The notes below the pieces were generated by a model. It saw only the letters and a list, made by a program, of their open reading frames with translations. It did no database searches and was not told the DNA's origin. A DNA stretch of 64,000 nt from Akkermansia muciniphila (GTDB lineage: Bacteria > Verrucomicrobiota > Verrucomicrobiia > Limisphaerales > BJHT01), in NCBI GenBank assembly GCA_945861535.1, contig CAMAUZ010000005.1, forward strand, positions 72,272-136,271, given 5' to 3'. Positions 40,191 through 47,720 of the stretch are shown piece after piece (positions within the stretch are counted from its first letter, which is position 1; each line of letters opens with the position of its first letter). Position numbers and translations under genes: made by a program.

Positions 40191-40523
40191 TCAGAGCAGC
40201 AGGGCGCAGTTCCGACGGAAAATCGGAACGGCCCCGCGCGCGAGGATAACAGGGGAATGGGACGGGGAGCGGTCACCGGCGGCCGGCGCGAACCCGGCGG
40301 CGATGGTCTGCGGAGGAACGGCGAGGACCGGGAGCGAGGTGCCCGAAACGGAGCGGGTCGTCGGCGGAACCACGGGGGAGTTTTCGGCGGAACCCGGGCT
40401 GACGCAGCAGCAATCGCTGGCCCGCACCGTGCAGCCGCACGCGTCCGCCGCCGTCGCGGCCTGCCCCTCGAACATAGCCGGCCAGCCGGCGACCACGAGG
40501 GTCAAGAGGAGGGCGACGAACAT
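40191..40523 (-). CDS. Small exported Cys-rich protein at the head of the cus operon
   Basis: A 110-residue protein with a signal (MFVALLLTLVVAGWPAM) and a Cys cluster, C29, C31 and C38-C40 (DACGCTVRASDCCC), then a Pro/Ser-rich region and a C-terminal hydrophobic end. The Cys cluster next to a Cu/Ag exporter suggests metal sensing or carriage, which is inference. I start at 40523 because a good promoter match lies just upstream. It is not recognised as a known family. Confidence 0.55.
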   Translation of the reverse strand: MFVALLLTLVVAGWPAMFEGQAATAADACGCTVRASDCCCVSPGSAENSPVVPPTTRSVSGTSLPVLAVPPQTIAAGFAPAAGDRSPSHSPVILARGAVPIFRRNCALLL

Positions 40524-40535
40524 TCTCACGATCCG

Positions 40536-40564
40536 AACGTAGCGGGCGCAGGGGAGGCGGTCAA
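40536..40564 (-). promoter_or_regulatory. Candidate promoter of the cus operon
   Basis: On the minus strand TTGACC (40564-40559), 17 bases, TACGTT (40541-40536), 12 bases before the ATG at 40523. Confidence 0.5.
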
Positions 40565-40686
40565 AGGCGCAGTTCGGATTGGGGCCGCAGCGCGGGCAGC
40601 TGGAAACAGGCAAAGGAATGGAGGCAAAGGAATGGGATAAGGGAGAGAGGGCTGACGAATGGGGGCAGGCGTCCGCGCGCCGCGTG

Positions 40687-40820
40687 TGGGGCAGGCATCC
40701 TTGCCTGCCAGTTCACGGGGCATCCCTGCCCCGTGTTCCAAGTTGCGTCAGGGGTTGTCCGCCGAGGAAACGGGCGGCAGGGATGCCGCCCGAACTGGCA
40801 GGCAAGGATGCCTGCCCCAC
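40687..40820. repeat. Family E inverted pair, copy 1
   Basis: Left arm GGGGCAGGCATCCTTGCCTG then CCAGTTCACGGGGCATCCC (40687-40735); right arm inverted, GGGATGCCGCCCGAACTGGC then AGGCAAGGATGCCTGCCCC (40780-40819). A family K tandem (GGCAAAGGAATGGAGGCAAA) sits just left at 40609-40634. These fill the cus-argJ gap. Confidence 0.8.
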
Positions 40821-41040
40821 AGCCCAGGCGCACGCGGGCGCGGCGCGCCGAGGACAGCCGCGCCCTACCACCTGGTTTTCCTCCGCCGCATTCGATCACA
40901 CCCGTCACACGCTTGATTAATCTTCCGCCACCCTGTCATCTCACCGGCGGCAAAAACGCCGTGACCGGTTGGGTTGAGATCATCCGCACCGACCTCCCAA
41001 CGCCGCCCGCGCGGTCAGGCGAATGCGCCGAATTTTTCCC

Positions 41041-42369
41041 ATGAAAAAACTGACCTCCATCCCCGGTTCGATTGTCGCCGCGCAGGGCTTCCTCGCGTGC
41101 GGCGTTTTCTGTGACATCAAACGCCTCGGCACCGGCAAAGGCTCGAACAAGGGCAAAAAGCGCGACCTCGCTCTGATCGTGTCGGAGGTGCCCGCGAGCG
41201 TCGCGGGGATGTTCACCACCAACCAGATTTGCGCCGCGCCCGTGAAGGTCTGCGCGCAGCAGGTGAAGGGCGGCGTCGCGCACGCCATAGTCGTGAACTC
41301 CGGCAACGCCAACGCCTGCACCGGCCGCCAAGGGATGAAGGACGCCCTCGAGATGACCGCGCTTGCCGGGGAGGCGCTCCACGTTCCCGCGACGCAAATC
41401 TTCGTCGCCTCCACCGGCCGCATCGGCGTGACGATGCCGATGGAAAATGTCCGCGCCGGCATCCGCGACGCCGCGCAACTGCTCGGCAACGCCACCGAAC
41501 ACGCCGACGAGGCGGCCGAGGCGATCATGACGAGCGACACGAAGCCGAAGCAGGTCGCGATCGAATTCCAACTCGGCGGCAAGACCGTCCGTATCGGTGG
41601 CATTTGCAAAGGCGCGGGCATGATCCAGCCCGGCATGAGCGCCACCGGGGCGCGCCCGCCCGCCGCGCCCGCCGGCCTGCACGCGACGATGCTCTGCTTC
41701 ATCACCACCGACGCGGCGATTGCCGCCAAGCCGCTCCACGCCGCGCTACAGGAGGCCGTGGCCAACAGCTTCAACCGCATCACCGTCGATGGCGACATGA
41801 GCACCAACGACACGGTGCTCGTGCTCGCCAACGGCCTCGCCGGCAATGCCACGCTCACGCCGGAGAGCCCGGACTTCGCAATTTTTCAAAACGCTCTCAG
41901 CCATGTCTGTCTCGAACTGGCCAAGAAAATCGTGCGCGACGGCGAGGGCGTCACCCGCTTCGTCACCGTGCGCGTCACCGGCGCGAAATCCTTCGCCGAC
42001 GCCGACGCCGCGGCGCGCGCCGTGGCGAACAGTTCGCTGGTGAAAACCAGTTGGTTCGGCGGTGATCCGAACTGGGGCCGCATCATCGACGCCCTTGGCT
42101 ACAGCGCCGCGACCGTGGTCGAGGACAAGGTGGACATCGGCTACAGCGCGCCCGGCAGCCGCAAGATTCTCTACTCGCTCAAGCGCGGACAGCCGACCAA
42201 GGCGACGTTCAAAGACCTGTGCGCCGCCGTCGCCGCGCGGGAGTTTGATCTGCATATCAACCTCCATCTCGGCACAGCCGGCGCGCTGATGTATGCGGCC
42301 GATCTCACCGAGGAGTACGTTGAATTCAACAAGGGCGATGTGAGCGATCCGACGACGCTGGGAGGATGA
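41041..42369 (+). CDS. argJ: Bifunctional glutamate N-acetyltransferase/ornithine acetyltransferase
   Basis: A 442-residue ArgJ, moving acetyl groups from N-acetylornithine to glutamate (and from acetyl-CoA) in arginine synthesis. It is an autocleaving Ntn-type enzyme. GICKGAGMIQPGM is followed by the cleavage site ATML with nucleophile T216. Other blocks: MFTTNQICAAPV, VVNSGNANACTG, NRITVDGDMSTNDTVLVLANG, GDPNWGRI and the end LTEEYVEFNKG. Oddity: about 15 extra residues (199-214, Pro/Ala-rich) lie between the QPGM and ATML blocks, which are normally adjacent. Start MKKLTSIPGS. Confidence 0.95.
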   Translation: MKKLTSIPGSIVAAQGFLACGVFCDIKRLGTGKGSNKGKKRDLALIVSEVPASVAGMFTTNQICAAPVKVCAQQVKGGVAHAIVVNSGNANACTGRQGMKDALEMTALAGEALHVPATQIFVASTGRIGVTMPMENVRAGIRDAAQLLGNATEHADEAAEAIMTSDTKPKQVAIEFQLGGKTVRIGGICKGAGMIQPGMSATGARPPAAPAGLHATMLCFITTDAAIAAKPLHAALQEAVANSFNRITVDGDMSTNDTVLVLANGLAGNATLTPESPDFAIFQNALSHVCLELAKKIVRDGEGVTRFVTVRVTGAKSFADADAAARAVANSSLVKTSWFGGDPNWGRIIDALGYSAATVVEDKVDIGYSAPGSRKILYSLKRGQPTKATFKDLCAAVAAREFDLHINLHLGTAGALMYAADLTEEYVEFNKGDVSDPTTLGG

Positions 42370-42494
42370 CCGCGGCGGATTCGCCAGCTATTTTGCAGGT
42401 TGAGAAGCCTTGTAGGTCCGCGACGACGGCAGGGAGAAATCAATCGACCGGAGTTGGAGCGACGACGCCGTCCCGCCCCCGGTCGTCCCATTCC

Positions 42495-43859
42495 TCACGC
42501 CGCCAGCGCCTCCGGGGTCAGGGGCACGACGGCGTGACGGCCAAAGTTGGGCGAGTGCCGCAGACGCGCCTTGAAGCCGCGGCGGCGCGTGGCGGTTTCG
42601 TCCGCCGAGTAGAGCTGTTTCACCAGCCCGAGGAAGCCCTGCTGGAGTTCCGCGACGGTCATGTTTTTCGGCCGGAAATTAATGTCGAAGAGCGTGCAGA
42701 GTTCCCATGCGCCGTCTTGGAGGATGCGGCCCTCGGCCTTGAGCCGGTGATAGAGCGGCGTGCCGGGGAAGGCCGTGAGGAAAGTGACCTGCACTTCATA
42801 CAGCCCCGACTCGCGCACGAAGGTCAGCACGTCGTCGAACACGTCGGGCGTGTCGTTGTCGAGGCCGAGGATGAAGCAGCCGTTCACCGTGATGCCGTAG
42901 GACTGAATCTTGGCGATGGCGTCGCGATAGAGATCCACCTGGCGCGCCTTCCAGTCCGAGTTCAGTTCCATGCCGCCGAGGCTGCCGCGGTGCGGGCTTT
43001 CGAGGCCGATCAAGACCTGCTGACAGCCGGAGTCGCGCATCAGGCCGAGGAGTTCGTCGTCTTTGGCCACGTTGAGGTCGGCCTCGGTGAACCAGCGCAG
43101 GTCTTCCTTCACCAGTTCGCGCAGGAGGGTTTTGTAGTGGTCACGCAGGACGAAGCTGTTGTCGTCGGCGAACTCGATGAACGGGCGCGGCCAGATTTTT
43201 TTGATCTCGTGAATCTCGGCGATGACCTTCGCGACCGGCTTCACCTTGTAGCGCGACGTGAGCAGGATCGAGCTGGCGCAGAACTCGCATTTGTGCGGAC
43301 ACCCGCGGCTGGTCTGCACGGTGAGGCGGTTGTACTTGTCGGGGTTTAACAGATCGAAACGCGGCATCGGCGCGTCGCGCAGATCGAAGTTTCCGCCGGG
43401 CGTCTGCCGGTAAATCGGCTGCAACGTGCCGCGCTCGAAGTCGGCGAGCACCTGCGGCCAAAGCGGTTCGCCTTCACCAATTACCACGCTGGTGCAATGC
43501 GCCTTCGCCTCGTCCGGCAGCGACGTGACGGTGAGGCCGCCCATGACGACGGGAATCTTGCGGCTGAGATAAAAATCCGCGACGCGATAGGCCTCCTTGA
43601 GCTGCGCGGTGAAGGTGCTGATCGCGACGAGATCGTAATCTTCGGGCAGTCCGCCCAGTTCGCGCAGGTCGGCGATCTCACGATACTCGACGGCGAAGCT
43701 CGGCGGCGTGAGGCCCGCGAGCGTGAGGAGGCCGAGGCTCGGCATCGAGGCGACGATGCGGTTGCGATCGACGAAGCCCGGCAGCGTGAGGCCGAGCTGG
43801 GTGAGTTCGGGGTTGTGAGCGCGCACGCCGCTCATGGCGATGAATCCGATTTTTTTCAT
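42495..43859 (-). CDS. B12-binding-type radical SAM protein
   Basis: A 454-residue radical SAM enzyme. The N-terminal Rossmann-like domain (1-150) resembles a cobalamin-binding domain but without an obvious DxHxxG. The radical SAM core has TSRGCPHKCEFC (C187, C191, C194), FADDNSFVLRDHYKTLL, WFTEADLNVAKDDELLGLMRDSGCQQVLIGLES, and GCFILGLDNDTPDVFDDVLTF. The substrate is unknown. Related proteins alter lipids or hopanoids or act as methyltransferases. Start MKKIGFIAMSGV chosen over a long repeat-derived extension. Confidence 0.9.
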   Translation of the reverse strand: MKKIGFIAMSGVRAHNPELTQLGLTLPGFVDRNRIVASMPSLGLLTLAGLTPPSFAVEYREIADLRELGGLPEDYDLVAISTFTAQLKEAYRVADFYLSRKIPVVMGGLTVTSLPDEAKAHCTSVVIGEGEPLWPQVLADFERGTLQPIYRQTPGGNFDLRDAPMPRFDLLNPDKYNRLTVQTSRGCPHKCEFCASSILLTSRYKVKPVAKVIAEIHEIKKIWPRPFIEFADDNSFVLRDHYKTLLRELVKEDLRWFTEADLNVAKDDELLGLMRDSGCQQVLIGLESPHRGSLGGMELNSDWKARQVDLYRDAIAKIQSYGITVNGCFILGLDNDTPDVFDDVLTFVRESGLYEVQVTFLTAFPGTPLYHRLKAEGRILQDGAWELCTLFDINFRPKNMTVAELQQGFLGLVKQLYSADETATRRRGFKARLRHSPNFGRHAVVPLTPEALAA

Positions 43860-44296
43860 AAGGGGCCTTGGCAGTTTGCCGGCAACACCGGGTGGCGTCG
43901 CCGATTTTTCAGGGGTTGGTTTTTGGGGGTGATCAGGTTTTGGGCCGTTGGAGTTTTGGGAATCGGTGCCGACTCGCGCAGTCGCCCTTCCCTCTCTGCG
44001 TTCATTCCGATCTCTGCGGTGTTCCACTCCGCGCCACCACCCTCGGGGCGTTTCCGCCAACCACCGCAGAGATCGGAAAGAACGCAGAGACGGAAGGAGC
44101 CGAGGGAAATGCCCCGCAATCGCACGGCAGCCGCCCAGCATGCACGGCGGGACGCATCGGTTCGTGAGTGCGGCCGGGTTGGGCAGGGGAATTTGGGGCA
44201 AGAAAATGGGCAGGAAGGAATTGGCGGCGGGGCGGGATGGCCGTCGCGTTGGCAACCATCAGACCATCGGAAACTGGTCGCCGACGCCTGGCGCTT

Positions 44297-44608
44297 CGTC
44301 CCGGAGGGACACCGCAGGAAATTAGCCGGGGGCAAGCCCGCGGCAGCGGGCGCGGCCCCCGGTTTCACCGCCGAACGGGCCATGCCCCAGCGGGGCCTCG
44401 GAGAAGTTTTTGGTGTCGGCCGCACTGGAACATTTACACCACCGCTCGTCGCGTCGGGCCGATTCGGCAGCCAGTGACCGGCCAGCATCCCGGACCATTT
44501 CTTCGATGCCCCGCTGGGGCACAGAGCCATTCGGCCCAGCTTCCGGGGGCGGCGTCCGCAGGAGCGGACTTGCCCCCGGCTAATCTCCTCCGGCGTCCCT
44601 CCGGGACG
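44297..44608. repeat. Family A inverted pair, copy 3
   Basis: Left arm 44297-44410 (CGTCCCGGAGGGACACC, GAAATTAGCCGGGGGCAAGC). Right arm 44500-44608 inverted (CTTCGATGCCCCGCTGGGGC, CTTGCCCCCGGCTAATCTCC, GTCCCTCCGGGACG). Confidence 0.85.
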
Positions 44609-44740
44609 GGAACCGCGCGGTCACGCTCTGAGCACGCGAAACCACCGGCGCAGGAATGGCGTTCCCACGTCGTTCGGTCGCGGCTCCAGCCCGCGGTACT
44701 ACAACTCTGCAAAATCCTCGCGTGGCACGAGGATTTTTCC

Positions 44741-44870
44741 CGGAGCGCGGCTGTGTGCGCGGAGCACCAGCCGCAGCACGTTGGCCGCACGGGACGCCTC
44801 GGGTTCCATCGGATGTCGGCGAGGATTCGGGGCCGCTGCGGCTCGTCCTCGGCGGACACAGCCGCGCTCC
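44741..44870. repeat. Family D inverted pair
   Basis: Left GGAGCGCGGCTGTGTGC...ACCAGCCGCAGC (44741-44778); right, inverted, GCCGCTGCGGCTCGTCC...GACACAGCCGCGCTCC (44833-44870). Confidence 0.75.
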
Positions 44871-44948
44871 TTCGGTTGCGGCTTCGCCGCCCTGTGTTCA
44901 TCGTGTCTCGGTGATTCATAACGCGTTTCCCCGCTGCACGGTTTCGGT

Positions 44949-45347
44949 TCAGAGCAGATGCCACAGCTCCCACAAGGTCAGCACTGCGCCGGTCAGCAGA
45001 CTGGCGACGGGAATGACGAAGGCGTTCCACCAGCGCGGGCTGGTGGCCATGAGCGCACACGCGACGGGCATGGTGATGGCACCGATGACGAAGGCCCACG
45101 ACGCGACCAGCAGCGTGCCCGTCATCGCTGCGAACAGGCCGGCGGCGGAGTAGAACATCACGTTGATCACCGCGAGGCCGAAGAAGGAGATGTGCCCGAG
45201 GCGCAGCATCCGACGCGGGTAGCTGGTGTAGCCGCCGAGCCAGTCGGCGTGGTGGAATTTCATTCCGAGCAGCGCGCCGGAGACGAAGCCGAGGAGCACG
45301 CCGATCCAGGCGGCGAAGAGGTTGAGCATGGGAGGTTGGAGTTTCAT
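44949..45347 (-). CDS. Small integral membrane protein, unknown
   Basis: A 132-residue protein with four predicted membrane segments: LNLFAAWIGVLLGFVSGALL, GHISFFGLAVINVMFYSAAG, TGTLLVASWAFVIGAITMPV and FVIPVASLLTGAVLTLWELW. No family recognised. It starts 12 bases after the upstream lipoprotein gene ends and is last in a tight three-gene unit. Confidence 0.75.
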   Translation of the reverse strand: MKLQPPMLNLFAAWIGVLLGFVSGALLGMKFHHADWLGGYTSYPRRMLRLGHISFFGLAVINVMFYSAAGLFAAMTGTLLVASWAFVIGAITMPVACALMATSPRWWNAFVIPVASLLTGAVLTLWELWHLL

Positions 45348-45359
45348 GGCGGGGAGGGG

Positions 45360-46370
45360 TCAACGGTTGAAGGCGAAGGAGCGGGCGTGGTTTGGTTGCG
45401 GGGCCGATTGCGGCGACGCGAGGGCGCTGCTGGCGCGGGCGGGACCGCTTTGGAAATCGGCGAGCTGGGCGACGATCTGGCGCGTGACAACTTCGAGGCC
45501 CCGATCCAATTCCGCACGCAGCAGGGCCGCGTCGTTGGCTCCCCAAGCGGGGAACTTCCGGCCCTCGCTGCGATAGGCGACCCGGAAGACATCCAGCTCG
45601 CGACGGTCGTCGGCGCGCAGCACGCGCACGCGGTAGCCGAGGTGCAGTTGCAGCGTGGGATTGATTTCATCGGTGCCGCGCAGCGACCGCTCGCCGTGGT
45701 ACAACTCGAGGATGGTGTCGCACTCGCGGCGTACGGAATTGGCCGCCGGCACGATGGAGTGGCACGTGGTCTGCCGGGTTCGCGCCAGGATGCGGCGGGT
45801 GGTTTCCGCGGTGATCGGCACGGACGCCGGAGTTTTGCTCAAGGCGCTGAGCGCGGGCGCGTGTTCGGCCTCGGGGATGCCTTGGGACGCCCCACGGCTT
45901 GCGCCCCAGGCTGCGCCTACGGGAGACCACACCGCGGCGACGAGGCTCTGCGCCAGCTCGAACGCGCTCCCGATCAGGACGACTGGTCCTTCCCCGGAGC
46001 TTGACGCGCGATGGCGATGGTTGTCTTCCCAAAAGTCGGACACTTGAGCGCCTTCGTAGGAAACCGGCGCCAGCGCCCGGGCGCCTGCGCTTGTGGCGCT
46101 TTTCACGGCCTCGGCGCGAGTCGGCGGGACCTGGATGCGGAGGGGTTCGTCTCGCAGAACGCTGCTGATTCCAATGGTTCCGAGCGGTCCGAGGCCTTGG
46201 CGGTACTCGCGCAGACCGCCGGGCGACACGGCGGGCAATGGTGCCATCGCATTGCGCGGCGGAAGCGCGGTGTGGGGTTGCGTGGCGCAGCCGGCGAGCC
46301 AGAGGCCCAGCAGGGCGGCCGCGCAACAGACGGTGGGTTTGACCAGTTGATGAATGGAGTGTGTTTTCAT
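45360..46370 (-). CDS. Predicted lipoprotein, unknown
   Basis: A 336-residue envelope protein. Signal and lipobox LWLAGC (residues 24-29). A conserved-looking body has GPLGTIGISSVLRDEPLRIQ, RAEAVKSATSAGARAL and LRAELDRGLEVVTRQIVAQL; it looks like a mixed alpha/beta periplasmic domain. The C-terminus is Ser/Pro-rich. No family recognised. It is eight bases from the upstream lipoprotein gene and 12 from the membrane protein gene, so the three probably act together. Confidence 0.75.
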   Translation of the reverse strand: MKTHSIHQLVKPTVCCAAALLGLWLAGCATQPHTALPPRNAMAPLPAVSPGGLREYRQGLGPLGTIGISSVLRDEPLRIQVPPTRAEAVKSATSAGARALAPVSYEGAQVSDFWEDNHRHRASSSGEGPVVLIGSAFELAQSLVAAVWSPVGAAWGASRGASQGIPEAEHAPALSALSKTPASVPITAETTRRILARTRQTTCHSIVPAANSVRRECDTILELYHGERSLRGTDEINPTLQLHLGYRVRVLRADDRRELDVFRVAYRSEGRKFPAWGANDAALLRAELDRGLEVVTRQIVAQLADFQSGPARASSALASPQSAPQPNHARSFAFNR

Positions 46371-46378
46371 GGCAGGGG

Positions 46379-46951
46379 TTAGTGGTTGGGTGAAGTGGCA
46401 TACGCAAACGCGAACGGCGGGAGCAGACAGGCCGCGACGGCGAGGGCGTCAGTGACCACCGCGAACGGAGTGAGTGCCACCTTGCGGAAGTCGGCGGTCG
46501 CGGTCTCGTACAACGGCAGCGGATAGTATTCCAATTCCCGGCCCTGCTCCGTCAGCGTGAATCCGTGATCGGAGGAACTCAGGCGCGCGCGCAGGCCGGA
46601 ACCGCGGGTGAGCGCGGACGCGGTGAAGTTGGGCGCGGGGGGATCAAGCGGGATCGGCTGGAGACCAGCGGCGGCGCTCCGCGGGGCAAACTCGGGCGTC
46701 AGGTTGTTCCGCAGCCGGGCCGCATTCACCCGCGCGTAATAGGCCCGCGGCACCCGCGTCCGCTTGCCCTCGCGGGTCTCGAAATACGTCACCAACACAT
46801 CCCGGCGATCCGGCGCGAGGAATAATTGAAGTTCCGGTTCGGCGCTGCCGCGAATCACGTCTCCGGTGCGTCTTTCGTTCCAAACTTGGGAGGTGGTGCA
46901 GCCGATGGCGAAGGACAGTCCGACGAGGAGCAGGGCAAATTTTGTTTTCAT
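46379..46951 (-). CDS. Predicted lipoprotein, unknown (first gene of the envelope operon)
   Basis: A 190-residue protein with lipobox FAIGC at 14-18. Segments LQLFLAPDRRDVLVTYFETREGKRTR and LEYYPLPLYETATADFRKVALTPFAVVTDALAVAACLLP: the last is a hydrophobic hairpin or TM stretch. A family is not recognised. It is the first gene of a minus-strand unit with two more envelope proteins. Confidence 0.75.
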   Translation of the reverse strand: MKTKFALLLVGLSFAIGCTTSQVWNERRTGDVIRGSAEPELQLFLAPDRRDVLVTYFETREGKRTRVPRAYYARVNAARLRNNLTPEFAPRSAAAGLQPIPLDPPAPNFTASALTRGSGLRARLSSSDHGFTLTEQGRELEYYPLPLYETATADFRKVALTPFAVVTDALAVAACLLPPFAFAYATSPNH

Positions 46952-47720
46952 GGTTTGCTTGTAAGCCCGCGGTGCGCCGCTCCGTTAATCGAAATTAAAA
47001 TTGCGACATTGCCGGAAGCGATGGGTGCGGGCGCAGCGGCGGACGCAGCGACGGAGAGCGGGCGGGATGGCGTGGGTGGGGGCGGAACTGCGAACCAGAA
47101 AATGGAGAACCGTGGCGGGGCACCGATGAACACGGGCTCGCGGAGGCGCAATCAGGCCGGAGCGCGGCCGTGTCGCAGACCAGCGGCAGCCGCCAATTCT
47201 GCGAGATGACCGGGAGGCATTTCGCGGTCGGTGGAAAGTGTCAGCGCGCTGCGGTTGGTGATTTGCACACCGCCGAATGGAGTTTGAACCTTTCCTGCCG
47301 TTCACGACGGACGGACCGCCCCGGCCGACGTCGCTGGCACCGCGAAGGATGCCGGAGGCATCCAAGAAATTAGCCGGTGGTGCAAGGAGCGCAGCGACTG
47401 GAACCACCGGTTCTGCCCCACCACAGGTGTCAACGCCCCGGCGGGGCGCGAGAAGGCGTGGAGGTTCCGCGACGGATGAAGCGCGGCGGTGACGGCGGCG
47501 TTTCGGGCGAGCGCGCGGCTCGCGCGCACCGCCGGGGCGCAGCGCCGGGTGAGACCTTGTTTCCGGTGGTTCCGCTACGTTTCACCACCGGCTAATATCT
47601 TGCGTGCCTCCGGCACGACGCAGTGGCGCGGCTGTGTCGCAGACCAGCCGCAGCGGCCAATTCTGCGAGCTGGCCGCGAAGCATTTCGCGGTCGCTGGAA
47701 AGTGTCAGCGCGCCGCGGCG
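46952..47720. repeat. Gene-free repeat region: family D direct pair flanking a divergent family A relative
   Basis: 47156-47258 and 47622-47720 are about 100-base direct repeats (D head, then CCAATTCTGCGAG, TTTCGCGGTCG, GGAAAGTGTCAGCGCG). Between them lies an inverted pair related to family A: GAAATTAGCCGGTGG near 47366 and CCACCGGCTAATATCTTGCG near 47585. No gene seen. Confidence 0.75.

Larger units (their letters stand above)
43860..44948. other. 1.1-kb gene-free repeat region
   Basis: Holds a family K string (GGCAGGGGAATTTGGGGCAA at 44179), family A copy 3, a family D inverted pair and an outer TGTTCATCGTGTCTCGGTG arm at about 44899. Frames crossing it are repeat translations, not genes. 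Confidence 0.65.

Noticed and set aside
44434-45546. 370-codon minus-strand frame
   Set aside because: Composed of family A and D repeat translation and antisense to two better-supported genes.
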